From contig CM077005.1 of the NCBI GenBank assembly GCA_039090855.1, positions 19,755,921 to 19,819,920 of the forward strand: DNA of 64,000 nt, written 5' to 3'. Position 1 is the stretch's first letter, and each line of letters starts with the position of its first letter. The notes under the pieces were generated by a model. The model was not told the origin of the DNA, made no database searches, and saw only the letters and a program-made list of their open reading frames with translations. This DNA is from Macrothele yani (taxonomy: Eukaryota > Arthropoda > Arachnida > Araneae > Macrothelidae). Shown here piece by piece: positions 11,694 through 22,958 of this stretch. A program made the position numbers and the translations under genes.

Positions 11694-11990
11694 GTTAGAA
11701 AAAGCCTTCCTACTTCTGCACTTTCTCTTCTGACAATTAAAGATGCCTCTTCAAACTGGACTAGCACCAAAAGGATGGTACTCTTCTCAAACAAATTTTC
11801 ATTATGCTACAGGCAAAGCATTGAAATTTTCTTTAACAAAAACTCCTGTAATTCAGACACACCCTTGAATGTTCCAATTATTTGGAAATCTCTACTGGCA
11901 ACAGCTAAACAAACGAGGTCAACCACACAAGTGCTTGCTGCTTGGGTGAACAAGGCTGATGTTTCAGATGAAATATCTTACTATTCCTAA
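11676..11990 (+). pseudogene. Penelope-like C-terminal fragment
   Basis: Frame of about 105 codons starting MEHKRDVRKSLPTSALSLL and containing SLCYRQSIEIFFNKNSCN and NVPIIWKSLL. It resembles the C-terminal GIY-YIG part of Penelope-like elements (EHKRD, the SAL block, then a Glu in SIEI), and the fragment at 62,521 shares EHKKDI..NTALSIL and DSLEIFF. The N-terminal GIY segment is not in frame. Confidence 0.6.
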
Positions 11991-12262
11991 TCTTTAGTAT
12001 GTAATAAATCGTGCATGAACATTTTTGCTTCATTACTGATTTCTTCATATTACATGAAGTGGTCTTTCTACCAATAATTTAATTAACATTTTATATTACA
12101 TACATATGCTTTAAATGTAAAATAAGTGTCATTTTTTGTGTGCAATGAATGGGTGTTTAGTGTGCCTTGTCCCATTTTTTTTAGTTTATTTCAGTTAATC
12201 CAGACTTTTATTAATCCGGACAACTGCTCTCCCAGTTAGTCTAGATTAACGGGGTTTTACCG

Positions 12263-12888
12263 TACTTTTCTTCCTCCAGTTAACATTCAGTTGCACTCAT
12301 GACAGGTGATCAGATCAAACATCTGCACTTCTCAAACCCCATTTATGTGATGAAAATAAATCAACTAACTTTATAAACTTATAAGTAGTTTGCAAAGAAA
12401 TACTAAAAGAATTTTGTGGGGTAAGAAATTTTTTTTAATTAAATTTGAAATTTTATAGTGAGATATTTTATTTTCATATATCCTGTCCTGGATATCTTAC
12501 AGTAACTGTAAATAATCCCTTTAAGATCTTTGATCAACTAATTATGAACTAATAGGCTAAGCATTTATATCACTATCACCATTTCAGAAAATATGATTAA
12601 AAACTGATATTTTTGTACTTTCTGCATGCCATTCATGTTACTGTGACTTTCTTATGAAATCCCATTTAACTGTAGTTGTCACTTCATCTAACTTCTGTAT
12701 AATGAAACTCTGTGTTGAATCAGAATTGTCTTTCTTTTTAACCATTTTGCATTGAACAGCAGATTGGAAGTTGCTTTGCTTTGCCATAAGTGTACACTTT
12801 GCTCATGTAAAATAATTTATTTTGTTTTAATAATTTTCACTTCGTAATGTTGTTATAATTTTGTGAGTTTATCTTATTTTACTTTTAG
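12263..12888. other. unannotated intron sequence
   Basis: AT-rich, no gene or transposon recognised. It leads into the acceptor of exon 2. Confidence 0.5.
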
Positions 12889-12938
12889 GTTGGTACATGT
12901 TTGTATCTCAACAAGAAACTAGAATATTATGGAATCAG
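12889..12938 (+). CDS. DEPDC5: DEPDC5/Iml1-like gene, exon 2 of window
   Basis: A 50-nt exon between TTTTAG and GTAATT. It reads VGTCLYLNKKLEYYGI plus two bases of an Arg codon, continuing directly from exon 1 (KKCL, then VGTC) as in the family. It begins in phase 0 and ends in phase 2. It was recognised by protein homology and the matched splice phases, because it is too short to stand out on its own. Intron 1 before it is 6,568 nt and filled with transposon remnants. Confidence 0.85.
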
Positions 12939-13048
12939 GTAATTGTAATTGGTGGTTTTTCAAATAAAAAGAAATTAATTGTAAAATGTGCTTCATAATA
13001 CGCACGTATTTCTCGATGTATCGAGATTTAAAAACGTGTTTTTCATAC

Positions 13049-14617
13049 GTTATTTTTTCAGGTATAACCATTTAATGGTGGTTTTAACTGTTGTAACTTT
13101 TTACATGTTATATTTCCTTTGAGTGAAAAGCAATTTCTCAGTTGGAAGTTATTAATATTCACTGCGAATATATATCTCGGTAATCAAATGTGATTCAAGG
13201 AAAAATCATTCACGTACCTCTCTGTTGTAGGTCGTCGATGTTCAAATCTTTGCTCGGTTGTTCTCATCAGGTTATAAAATATCGGCAATTAGAAGTTTAG
13301 TTCATGGAGACTTCAAACATTCCAGCAATAACTTTTTCAAGGAGAAAGAACTTCAATGGATAATAACAGCCAAAAAATTTGGATATACCACCTCAGATGT
13401 CAAAAAAGTAATTTACATGTATAAACATCCTAAAAATAAAACCAAGCAAAATATGAAATATTGTCGTTAATTTCAATACATAAAACAGGTTACAAATGTA
13501 ATCAAAAAGGAATGCAAAAAACATCTGGATATTGGGATTTCAGTAAAAGATTACAAGAATATAATAATCAATAACAGAGAAAAAAACAGAACTATTGGAC
13601 TTTGCAGGAGTATATAGCATTCCAATTAAGCCAACCAACAACAATAGAGTGAAGTACATAGGAAGCACAAGAAACAAATTAAAAACAAGATTGACACAAC
13701 ATATGAAGAACTGGGAAGAAAAAACAGCACTTGTACAATATTGCATAAAAAATAACACAATGCCAGAATTTGAAAACATCAAAATTGTCTGCAAACAGCC
13801 AACTGAAAAGACCATCTGTTTTGCTGAAGCAATCGTAATTGAAAAAACAAAAAACAAAAAAAAAAAAACAAAAAAAAACCAACTGCAACATTAGTAGTTG
13901 AGTATAAATACTATTTCCATGGAAGATACTGATAGAAGAAGAGAACAACAAAAAATGGGAAGGCAAACAGAGCAAACAATGTAAACACGCAGATATATAT
14001 ATATATATAAAAAAATCCAGATTCTTTAAATCACAGGAGTGGTAATGCAACACATCCGATGACATATAACACACAAAGATTCCCAAACTGAGCACGTGGC
14101 ATATTTAACGTAGACTGCATAGAGAACGGACGACCAGAGGTCCCAGAAGATGGCAGACAGATCTGCGGAAATGCATCGGACAATACATCCAGGAAGTCTG
14201 ACGAAGTTTTTTTGGCGATTTCATTTCCTCATGCGAATATATTTTTAGAGATTCATTTTTCAGTTTTTTCAAGTTTTCCGACGTAATTTTTCACATCTCC
14301 TTTATCTTCATGTGCCTCCTGTAGTTCAACTAAAAAGTATATCCTACTCAAGAAAATGTGCGGACTAACTTCTAAAAAAATTTACACTCAAGAACCTGAT
14401 GAGAACAACCGTGCAAAGATTTGAACATCAACCACCTACAAACGAGAGGTACACGAAACATTTTTCCTTGAATCACATTCGATTACCGAGATATATATTC
14501 GCAGTGAATATTAATAACTTCCAACTGAGAAATTGCTTTTCACTCAAAGGAAATATAACATGTAAAAAGTTACAACAGTTAAAACGACCATTAAATGGTT
14601 CTACTTGAAAAAATAAC
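13049..14617 (+). mobile_element. Penelope-like element with inverted terminal repeats, copy 1
   Basis: Terminal repeats 13,049-13,273 and 14,393-14,617 are inverse copies of about 225 bp, nearly identical. Between them is the C-terminal part of a Penelope-like protein on the + strand and, at 14,040-14,392, sequence that is the inner part of the longer inverted repeat in the copy at 55,912. A further 50 bp upstream (about 12,998-13,048) is shared with that copy's corresponding flank. The RT core is missing, so this is an internally deleted copy, possibly non-autonomous. Confidence 0.75.
13258..13894 (+). pseudogene. Penelope-like RT end plus GIY-YIG endonuclease
   Basis: First frame: YKISAIRSLVHGDFKHSSNN, FFKEKELQWI, KKFGYTTSDVKKVI, matching the post-catalytic end of Penelope RTs. 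A stop near 13,470 and a frame change follow. Then GVYSIPIKPTNNNRVKYIGS, RNKLKTRLTQHMKNWEEK and CFAEAIVIEKT: a GIY-YIG domain with GVY, YIG, the Arg-His region and the catalytic-type Glu in AEAIVIE. The copy at 56,600-57,400 (minus) lets the two parts be joined by homology. Confidence 0.8.
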
Positions 14618-14688
14618 AAATAAATGTGCTTCAGTGTTGCAATGTGAGTATTTGCCATACATGCTAATTTCAACCCCCCGTGGGGCGC

Positions 14689-14720
14689 CTGAAGATGGCG
14701 TGCCAGACGCTTCAAATTTT
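14689..14720 (+). other. possible decayed hammerhead ribozyme motif
   Basis: CTGAAGA (14,689-14,695) fits the hammerhead CUGANGA core. It is followed by a 5-bp stem with a 5-nt loop (GGCGT 14,697-14,701 with ACGCT 14,707-14,711) and then TCAAA where a hammerhead would have GAAA. It lies just after a Penelope-like element; such elements are known to carry hammerhead motifs in their terminal repeats. One core base differs and stems I and III were not established. Confidence 0.3.
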
Positions 14721-14807
14721 GGCATGATTCACATGTTGGGTGTCTTTTAAATTTCCCAACCCTAACTGATATGAATTTCCAAAAAAATATTTTTTCACTT
14801 CACCGTA

Positions 14808-17165
14808 CACTGATGTGCAAAAATTAAGGACGAAGAGGAGAAATTTGCATAACAGCAGAACAAGCCGGCAGAACGGACCATAAGACCACTCAGGAGATTG
14901 ATTAGGGTTCGGTACAACAGGGCATGTGCATATATGCAGTATAACGTAGGGGGGGAGGGGGGTGTCGAAGGGTATAAAGCACACGGGCGGTGTACGCTCA
15001 GCAATTCAGTGAAAGCTATTGCACGATGTACATTGGTTTGAACGACGTTGAGTTGCTGCCACCATGTGATATGGCCAACAGGCAATCTAGTAGATGACAT
15101 CTGGATGACTTTACCCAAGGTCGCATCATTGGGAAGTTGGAAGAAGGTTGAAGTGTGACTAGTGTGGCCGAGGAGTTCGGGATTGCTCACAGCATCGTTT
15201 CACGAGCTTGGAGAGCATTTCAAACTACAGCAACAGCTGTCCGAGAGTTTAGCAGTGTTCGTCCATGAGCAACCACGGCGGCGGAGGACCAGTATATTCT
15301 CGTACAGGCGAGAAGAGACAGACTGCAGACAGCGTGAGAAATCGCAAGGCACATGCAATAGACAACTGGACATCCATTATCGCATTTTACCATGGCCAGG
15401 AGGCTGCACAAAGGTGGTCTATTTGCATGACGACCAGTACAGTGTGTGCCATTAATGCCTGCTCATCAGAGACGGCAGTTTCTGTAGTGCCAGGAACACA
15501 AGAACTGGACACATCAGCAATGGGGTAGAGTTCTCTTTACGGATGAGAGTCGATTTATTCTGACGAGCGATTCTGGATGTATACACATCTGGAGAGAGCA
15601 GGGAACAAGCAATCGCACCTCCAACATAATCGAAACGGACCGGTTTGGAGGTGGGAGTTCTCGTTTGGGGCGGTATCATGCTTGATAGCAGTACTGACCT
15701 CCACATCTTCCAAGGAGGTTCATTCACTGGTATCCGCTATTGTACAGAGGTTCTCTTGCCTCACATGCATCTGTTTAGAGGTGATGTGGGTCCTGAGTTC
15801 CTCTTCATCGACGACAATTGATGTTACACCTCATTGTACAGTGGCTGTCACAGAGGTGTTGGAGAGTGAAGATATTCAACGCATGGATTGGCCCGCAAGG
15901 TCCCCGGACCTAAATCCAATCGAACACGCGTGGGACCTTCTCTGGAGACGCTTGGCAGCACGTCATCAGCCGCCAGCAATGATTCCGCAGCTGCGATTGG
16001 CGCTACAAGAAGAATGGGCCGCGATGCCTCAACAGCTCCTTGACAACCTCGTCCTCAGCATGGACAGACGTTGTAAATCCTGCAACGCAGTCATGGGTGA
16101 TCATCATCATCATCATCATCATTGTCAACCATTATCAATCCACTGCTGGACGAAGGTCTCCCCAAGTTTCCTCCACAACGGTCTGTCTTGTGCCAGTCTC
16201 CTCCATGTCACCCCTGCATACTTTCGAATTTCATCCACCCATCTCCCATGTGGTCTTCTTCTGGGTCTTTTCCTGTCCCTTGGAATCCAATCTAAAATTT
16301 CGGCTGTCCATCGATGGTCTGTTCTTCTGGCAGTATGTCCAGCCCATTGCCATTTCAGGGATTTAACTCTGATCATGATGTCTTCCACTCTTGTCATTTT
16401 CGGATCCACGTGTTCCTCTTCTTATCTCTCCTGGTTACACCAAGCATGCACCTCTCCATGCTGCTTTGAGTTGTCTGCAGCCTTTGTATGTCTCTTTTAG
16501 CTAAGGTCCACGTCTCTGCACCATACGTAAGCACTGGAAGGATGCATTGATCAAACACTTTTCTTTTAAGACATAATGGCATATTGCTCTTGAAAATTTT
16601 GCTGTTTCTTCCAAAAGCTCTCCAGGCAAGTTTTGTACGCCGATTAATTTCTTCACCAATGTGACCCTCACTTGATATCTGCTGTCCAAGATAAATGTAT
16701 GTGTCTGTTATCTCCAGCTTTTCTCCATCAATCGATAAATCTTCATTTCTTGTAAAAGCATTGAACATCACTTTTGTCTTCTGAAAGTTCATTTTTAATC
16801 CCACTTCTTTACTCTTGTCAGCAAGTTCCTGGATCATACTCTGTAGCTCTGATGGGGTAGTTGCAAAAATGACTATGTCATCAGCAAAACGAAGGTGGGT
16901 TAGATCATATCCCCTACTAAAGACTGGATTTTTCTTGGCAGCCGCCTGTCACTTGAATGTTTCTGTCTTCTGACCAGTTGTGCTCGAAGCTGCCTTTTCA
17001 ATAAAGTACCTTTGTATCCTTTGGATTCCTTGTTTAGACAGTTTTGCTCACTTGTCCCATATTCTTACATCTTGGGGATCTTATATGATTTGAGTCGATG
17101 TTGAGCACTTCTGCACGACGTTACATTCAAAAAACCATCTCGTTCTTAATTTTTGCACGCCAGTG
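14808..17165 (+). mobile_element. Tc1-like transposon interrupted by an RTE
   Basis: TA-flanked element. The left TIR (CACTGATGTGCAAAAATTAA) and right TIR (inverse CACTGGCGTGCAAAAATTAA) match over about 28 bp. The transposase runs from about 15,090 to 16,097 in broken frames: DFTQGRIIGKLEEG and SVAEEFGIAHSIVSRAW (HTH), WGRVLFTDESRFIL (first Asp), FIDDN-like FLFIDDN (second Asp, near 15,805) and MDWPARSPDLNPIEHAWDLL (Glu). An RTE of family A was inserted at about 16,099. Without it the element would be about 1.55 kb, normal for Tc1. Confidence 0.88.
16099..16902 (-). mobile_element. RTE-like LINE (family A), copy 2
   Basis: Minus-strand copy of the element at 1,360-2,299, with the same tail (seen here as TCA repeats, 16,099-16,122). 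Frames read LRFADDVVIFATT (near 16,870), MIQELADKSKEVGLKMNFQK, VLTYGAETWTLAKRDIQRL and RPHGRWVDEIRKYAG. The coding frame is split by a frameshift near 16,400 and the 5' end is cut off just upstream of motif C. The flanking GATCAT on both sides looks like the target-site duplication, and the Tc1 sequence continues across it. Confidence 0.88.
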
Positions 17166-17722
17166 TATATACATACTGTATATGGACACTGAACTCAGAG
17201 TTTCTGGGTGTTTTTGTTTCACCTCACAATCACCCCTGGTAGCTCTTGCTATGCGGCAAATACCTCTTGATGAGTACATCCCAGGTAGTGAATTAGTTTC
17301 ATATACTTCATATGATAGGTAATTCACTCTCCTTGCTAGTGTTAATGGCTATAATATCAACATAATAGTAATGTTCTGTGGATTACCATAATTATGTTTT
17401 TTGTAAATTTTGTTTGTTTACTTTTTTACATAAAAGTGCTGTATTTAACAGTTTGCCATGTAGCCATTTCTTCAGAAAACTTAAAGATTATTTTACCTTG
17501 GAATATTAATCAAACCTTTATCTCTTCTGCCTTTCTACAAAATTTGAACTGTTGCACTCAGAAATTATCTGATGTAAGAGTTTTTTTAAAATGTTATATG
17601 TAAAGTTCTGTTCATGTATTTGGGAATTATGGAAATGCTCTGCTTAGTTTTGTTTGGGAAGTGTAAAATAATTGTATTAACCATTAAATATTTTCATCAC
17701 CTTTTCATTTTTTGTTATATAG
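17166..17722. other. unannotated intron sequence
   Basis: No gene recognised. A short stretch near 17,457-17,500 (CATGTAGCCATTTCTTCAG followed by AAAACTT) resembles part of the repeat at 41,145-41,170 and may be a SINE family 2 remnant. Confidence 0.4.
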
Positions 17723-17933
17723 ATGCCAAGTACTTGAAATGTATACTCAGGGGGAAAAGGTTGCTTCAGGTGTAGTTACTGAAGACACAAAAATTGTTTA
17801 CCGCTCCTGTAGCAGCATGGTTTACATATTTATACAGATGAGTTGTGAGATGTGGCACTTTGATATAAATGGCGACTTGTATTTTGAGAAAGCCATTAAT
17901 GGCTTTTTACCAGAGCTGTTTTCCAAATGGAAG
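17723..17933 (+). CDS. DEPDC5: DEPDC5/Iml1-like gene, exon 3 of window
   Basis: A 211-nt exon (about 70 codons) between TATATAG and GTAAAG. The first base completes the Arg codon split by intron 2. The peptide includes [30 protein letters not shown] and the [14 protein letters not shown] end. This is the strongly conserved start of the SABA domain region of DEPDC5, and the best family diagnostic in the window. It ends in phase 0. No stop or frameshift is seen, in contrast to the decayed elements around it, so the gene looks functional. Confidence 0.95.
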
Positions 17934-18652
17934 GTAAAGTGTCTTTCTTCAGTTAAAATCTTAGTGTTTTTCATTATGTTTTTGGTATTAAGGTGGGAAG
18001 CTACTTTCATTTCTGTATTAGATACTTCTATGTGTGTTTGAAGAATCTAATTAGTGCATAATTAACAAGGAAGGCAGATCTTGCCATGGTAGTTTATTAG
18101 TGGTGGCAGCTGCATACAGATAACCATGATGGGTGTGTTAAAATTAGTTTCTTTGCTGCAGTTAGATTAATGATTTATTCTGTAAGTGTCGAATGAATTT
18201 TTCAAGTTGAAAAGTCATCAAAAAGTTTCAATGTTTATGTTATGAATGCGTGGTAGCTACCTTCTAGTCTTGTGATTTAAAGGTTGGTTGTTGCAGATTC
18301 TTCATAGTCAGAGAGAACGCAGTGCAGCTACCCTGTTGCTGGGTCACTGGAAAAAAAAAAAAAAAAAAAAGTGCTGATCTTAATCCCAAGCTTATGTTAA
18401 GGTTATCTGGCTTCCTCCATAAAATGACATCAATAAACTAACAGGACACAGGCTTTTCTCCAAACAGGGGCCCGGATGCAAAAAATTTTGCGGCCCTAAA
18501 AAAATCTAGATAATAAGTGACATAAATAAAACGAGCAAAACAAAATTGTATTCAAGGAGACTTGTTCTCATTTTGGATGTGTCAAGAGGAACTCGTAAAA
18601 ATAATGTGCTGTTATTTATGAAAAATAAGTAAGAGCACATTATTTTTACTTG
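17934..18652. other. intron sequence with poly(A) run
   Basis: No gene seen. It contains an A20 run (18,351-18,370), a GGGGCCCGGATG / GCGGCCCT stretch near 18,468-18,497 of the kind found at hAT-like ends, and one copy of a roughly 40-bp direct repeat (18,580-18,620) whose partner lies at 19,763-19,802, on either side of the large hairpin. Confidence 0.4.
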
Positions 18653-19683
18653 GATTTTTTGAGCATTATGACATGAGCTGTCAAATTTTCTGTTCAGTTC
18701 ATCACGCTTTATTTGACCTTCGTCGGAAGAGCTACACATGTGTTTGGCTGGTTCTTATTACTTTTGTGTTAATGTTGTAAATAAAGAAATGTATTTATCT
18801 TGAGTCTTGCTTCTTGTTGTTTTTAATTTTCTCCTTATGTCACCAATTCCTCGAGATAATATACATTTTCATTGAATGGCATATCATTATTAATTACATA
18901 AAAATAGAACATTTATAATGAGTAGTATTTAGTCATATTCGTTTCATACCAAGAGATCCCAGTTAAAAACATCATGTTGTAGTTATAAAAATACTTCGTA
19001 ATTGCACCGTCTCGCTGGTTGACGAAATGGTAAAGTGTTCACTCGAAGGTATTTCGTAGAACTTATATTTAGCCATCAATAAAATGTTTTTTTACAATTA
19101 AAACAAAAGTTAAAAAGTTTACTTAATTAAAATTTGTGTAATAAAAGGAGCCCAATATCTCATTTTTTTATTTTATGAGATATTGGGCTCCTCTCATTAC
19201 ACAAATTTTAATGAAGTAAACATTTTTAACTTTTGTTTTAATTGTAAAAAACATTTTATTGATGGCTAAATATAAGTTCTATGAAATACCTTTTGAGTGA
19301 ACACTTTACCATTTCGTCAACCAGCGAGACAGTGCAATTACGAAGCATTTTAAACTACAACATGCTATTTTAAATTGGGATCTCCTTGTGTGAAATGAAT
19401 ATGACTAAATACTACTCATTATAAATGTTCTGCTATTTTTATGTAATTAATAATGTACGCACTACAGATAGCCATTCAATGAAAATGTATATTATCTCGA
19501 GGAATTGGTGACACAAGGAGAAAATTAAAAACAACAAGAAGCAAGACTCAAGGTAAATGCATTTTTTTATTTACAACATTAACACAAAAGTAATAAGAAT
19601 CAACCAAAAACCTGTTTAGCTCTTCCAACGAAGGTCAAAGAAAACATGAACAGAAAATTTGACAGCTCATGTCATAATGCTGA
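18653..19683. repeat. 1-kb hairpin: long inverted repeat
   Basis: Left arm 18,653-19,162 and right arm 19,176-19,683 are inverse copies, about 90 to 95 percent alike by eye near the centre, separated by only 13 nt. The centre reads GAGCCCAATATCTCA / TGAGATATTGGGCTC. Small indels show some age. Arms carry no coding sequence. A direct repeat (TAGGAACTCGTAAAAATAAT or near variant) lies outside both arms. The structure fits a foldback element or an inverted duplication. Confidence 0.88.
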
Positions 19684-20218
19684 AAATCTATGTACTGCGT
19701 AATAAAATTACTTAAAGAGATTAATGAATAAATCTCATAGAGTTATATACATTTTTACTTGGGTCAATAGGAACTCGTAAAAATAATGTGCTGTTATTTA
19801 TAGTCGGTTCATTAGGTTTGCGAGTAAACATTTGCCCATAGAATTGAGTTTCTAACAATATTAATTAAGTTTCATACAGAGATTTCTGTAAAACACGATA
19901 AGTAGAAAATGTTATGTTAGCTATTTGTGACCTTGGTGATGAAAGTTCATACTCTTCTGCAGTTGTTAAAAAACTAAAAGTTCGAAAAACATCAATAAAA
20001 ATGTATCATAGCCAGCCTAAAACGTAAATGTTACCTAATAATCACTAGTTTTTTTACTGATACCCATACTGAAATTTAAAGATATAAATTGAAAAAGGCA
20101 GCCACATCATCACTACTCAATGTGATGTTATGATCCAGTCATCTCACAGCTTCTCACCAACGTGGCAGTTAAGGCTGTGATATCAAAATCGTGACGTTTC
20201 GCTGGCTTCATTTTGATC

Positions 20219-20710
20219 TTACGAGGGGAATGGCGGACCCTTACGCCATCTATTCAAACTTCCTTGGCTCACCCTACGTAATTTCAGAAAAAAATGCATG
20301 GGGGCGTTAACAAATGCCAGTTCGGTTACCGGGGCCGTCAGCTCATGGGGAACCCATTTATCGAGCTTCTTGACTTTACCAAGTTCTTGCAAGTGACGGG
20401 AAACTGTTGAATAGTGAATGCCTAATTTCTCTGCCATGTCCGGTACAGTTTGGCATGGGTCACTCTCAACTAGGGTTTGCCGATGGCTGGTGCTGAGTGC
20501 TCGTACGGTACATTTGCAAGTTCCATATCACCGGCTCGGAATTTTTTGAACCATTGCTGCACAGTCCGTTCGTTTACTGTGTCATCTTCAAATGTTGTGT
20601 TGATGTTCCTGGCTGCTTCTGTGGTGTTGTGGCCCAGTTTTAACTCATACAGAAAAAGTATCTGTAATTGGCCTCCTTCCATGTTCTGGCTACATGATCA
20701 CAGTACGAGC
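20219..20710 (-). pseudogene. mariner transposase N-terminal fragment
   Basis: Minus strand. MEGGQLQILFLYELKLGHNT, then NERTVQQWFKKFRAGDMEL is the first HTH of a mariner transposase; in a second frame MAEKLGIHYSTVSRHLQEL and KKLDKWVPHEL is the second HTH and the WVPHEL linker. After this the sequence diverges and the DDD domain is missing. No TIRs were found. Confidence 0.8.
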
Positions 20711-20849
20711 TAAATGATTCCGTGCCGACGGATTGGGATATTTAACCTTCCCGATCAAACACACTAGCGCCATCTGCAGGTGTTTGTACGGCTCGAAACG
20801 ACGTCATCCCGAAACCCGACATTTCACCTACAACAACCTAATACCTTCA

Positions 20850-21540
20850 TCCATGGAAAACAGAACTGTATCATAAGAGATGTTGAAAGTGTCACCTTGT
20901 GCATTAAGACAGGCTTGAGCACGAGACTCCATATTTTGGAAAGTTCGCACCAGTTGCTCCGGCGTAATCACTGCCTCACAGTTGTTGTTCTTCAATGCTT
21001 CAAATGTTTGTTGGCTTGTTTTGAAACACTACTGATTTGAGATACCCATAGGGAAAGAAATCAGGGGGTGTTAGGTCAGGAGATCAAGGTGGCTACATTC
21101 CTTTAGAAATCATGCAATCTCCAAAGAATGGCTCAATTTCAGCCATACTCACATGTGATGTATGGCTAGTTGCCCCATCTTGTTGAAAATATTCAGTAGT
21201 GAGCTCTTCAGGGTGCAGTTGGTTAACAAATACCTGAAAAATCTCTATGTAGAAGGCTGTTGTGACCGTATCCTGAAAGAAGATGCACCCAATGATCCAC
21301 CGACATGACAGTGTGCACCACACTCCAATTTTTACGTGAAGTGGTTTCTCGATAAATGTGTACGGATTTGCTGCTGCCCACATATGTGAACCTGACCTGC
21401 ACAACTTTCAAGGTCACAATGAGCATGCCAACAGGCATAGAAAAACAATATCTGTGAGGCAGTGATTAAGTCGGAGCAACTGATGCAAACTTTCCAAAAA
21501 TATGGGGCCTCGTGTTTAAGCTTGTCTCCATGCACAGGGC
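20850..21540 (-). pseudogene. mariner-type transposase, catalytic fragment
   Basis: Minus strand. Reads HVKIGVWCTLSCRWIIGCIFF, HPEELTTEYFQQDGATSHTS (second Asp), then SPDLTPPDFFP (third Asp) and a C-terminal EALKNNNCEAVITPEQLVRT. It belongs to the same broad mariner-related family as the element at 36,959-38,561 (arthropod-type, QQDGAT motif). Frameshifts are present and the N-terminus is lost. Confidence 0.75.
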
Positions 21541-21559
21541 GGACACTTTCAACAACTCT

Positions 21560-22815
21560 TATGATATGGCTCTGTTTTCCATGGATGAAATTATGTTCTT
21601 ACCTAATATCATTCAATTTCTGTAATTATTCATGATGTTATTAATAAAAACTTGGCTAAAGTAGTGAGTGGTACACACTGTGCATTGTGTTTTAGGTCCA
21701 GAAATTGGAACCATATGTAGTTTTGCTCCAAATGTTGTTTATAGTCAGTGATAGATGCATGCCCTTCCGACGTTTAGTGACAAAGGGCGAAAACTTTGAT
21801 GAAAGGAACATGGCAGAATCACTAAATTTCTGAAATATCAATTTCCCATCGTCATACCATTTCATACCAATTTCAACATCATCTTATAACTGGAGATATA
21901 CATGCTTTTGTGCATTGAATATTTTGAATACAAACCGTTACAACAGAAATGCAAAACATGTAAAAAAAAAGTTCATATCTTTTAACTTAACAAATCAGAA
22001 CCCTCATCTATTTTTTTTTTTTTTTAAATCTTAAAAGCTAAATTTTCCTGGGCATCCAGCTTTTACTACCTGGGCAGGTAAAAAATTACTGCACATACCC
22101 AGCTGGTCATGTAACTTTTCACATATTTTTCAAGCCCTGAATATTTTACGACCGACAAACTTAACTAGAGTTTTGTGTTTGTATTTTTTTAACTTGTAAA
22201 TATTTTATTCAATAAAGATTTTAACTATCGTGCTTCAGACAGCAAATTATACTCGGCCTTTAGTTATTCTCAGTACGAAGATATTTATCACTTATCTCTT
22301 TAACTAGATTTGTTCAAATATAGTTTTTTTGTTTTGTTTGTTTTTGTTCAAAAGAGGAATCCTAACTTTTATCATATAGAAAATCTGGTATAAATATTTT
22401 CATTCAAAATACACAGAAAGGATACAATTTTCAATTCTAAAGAAACCAGGTAAAAATAATAAAAATCATATAATGTGTATATGTTTGCAATGCTGTTTCA
22501 ATTGAACTTAGGTTACAGCTTCTCCATATTTGTGTCACTGTTTAAAAACACTATAGGTTCCCTAGAAATTTGCAAAAATTACCATGAGCTGGGTTCCTGG
22601 ATGACATCTTTTAATGAAGTTGTATGCATTTATGAAGGGGTGTATTTATTTGTTGATACATACTCATGAATTTTAATTCATTTGCATTTGCTAAAGTATG
22701 TTTGTGAAATTATGATTTTTACCCTTTTTCTTCTTGTTGTAGTTAAGTTTAATTACATTATTTAACAAATTTTTCTGTTGCTATAGATTTGTAACTTCAT
22801 AAAATTTTATTCTAG
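21560..22815. other. unannotated AT-rich intron sequence
   Basis: Long AT-rich stretch without recognisable genes or repeats other than short homopolymer runs (T13 near 22,013). It precedes the acceptor of exon 4. Confidence 0.5.
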
Positions 22816-22958
22816 AAACTGAACTGCAACCATGATGTAACCATTGTCCTTTTCTCGAGAACATTCTATGAAGCCCAAAGTAGTGAAGAATTTCCTGAGT
22901 ATATGCAAGAATGCTTACAACAAGACTACAAAAAGAGATTTTTTGAAGATTTCTATAG
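22816..22958 (+). CDS. DEPDC5: DEPDC5/Iml1-like gene, exon 4 of window
   Basis: A 143-nt exon between TTCTAG and GTTAGG. The peptide contains HDVTIVLFSRTFYEAQ and then DYKKRFFEDFY, matching the SABA-domain strand and helix of DEPDC5 in which family members carry a VLFSRTFYDA-type motif. It starts in phase 0 and ends in phase 2 with two bases of an Arg codon. A reading frame opens just downstream (22,981-23,223), but it lies in the intron and has no family match. Confidence 0.93.

Larger units (their letters stand above)
10074..12262 (+). mobile_element. pogo/Tigger-like transposon remnant
   Basis: The left end CAGTGAACTCTCGTTAATCC (after TA) and right end (inverse CGGTAAAACCCCGTTAATCT, before TA) are diverged Tigger-type TIRs; both ends also hold second, subterminal TTAATCCGGA/TAATCC motifs. 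The coding remnant near 10,390-10,792 ends in the Lys-rich QKIDTFFKP motif typical of the C-terminus of Tigger/Jerky transposases. The DDE core is gone. The middle (about 10,860-11,995) is occupied by Penelope-like fragments. Confidence 0.65.
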
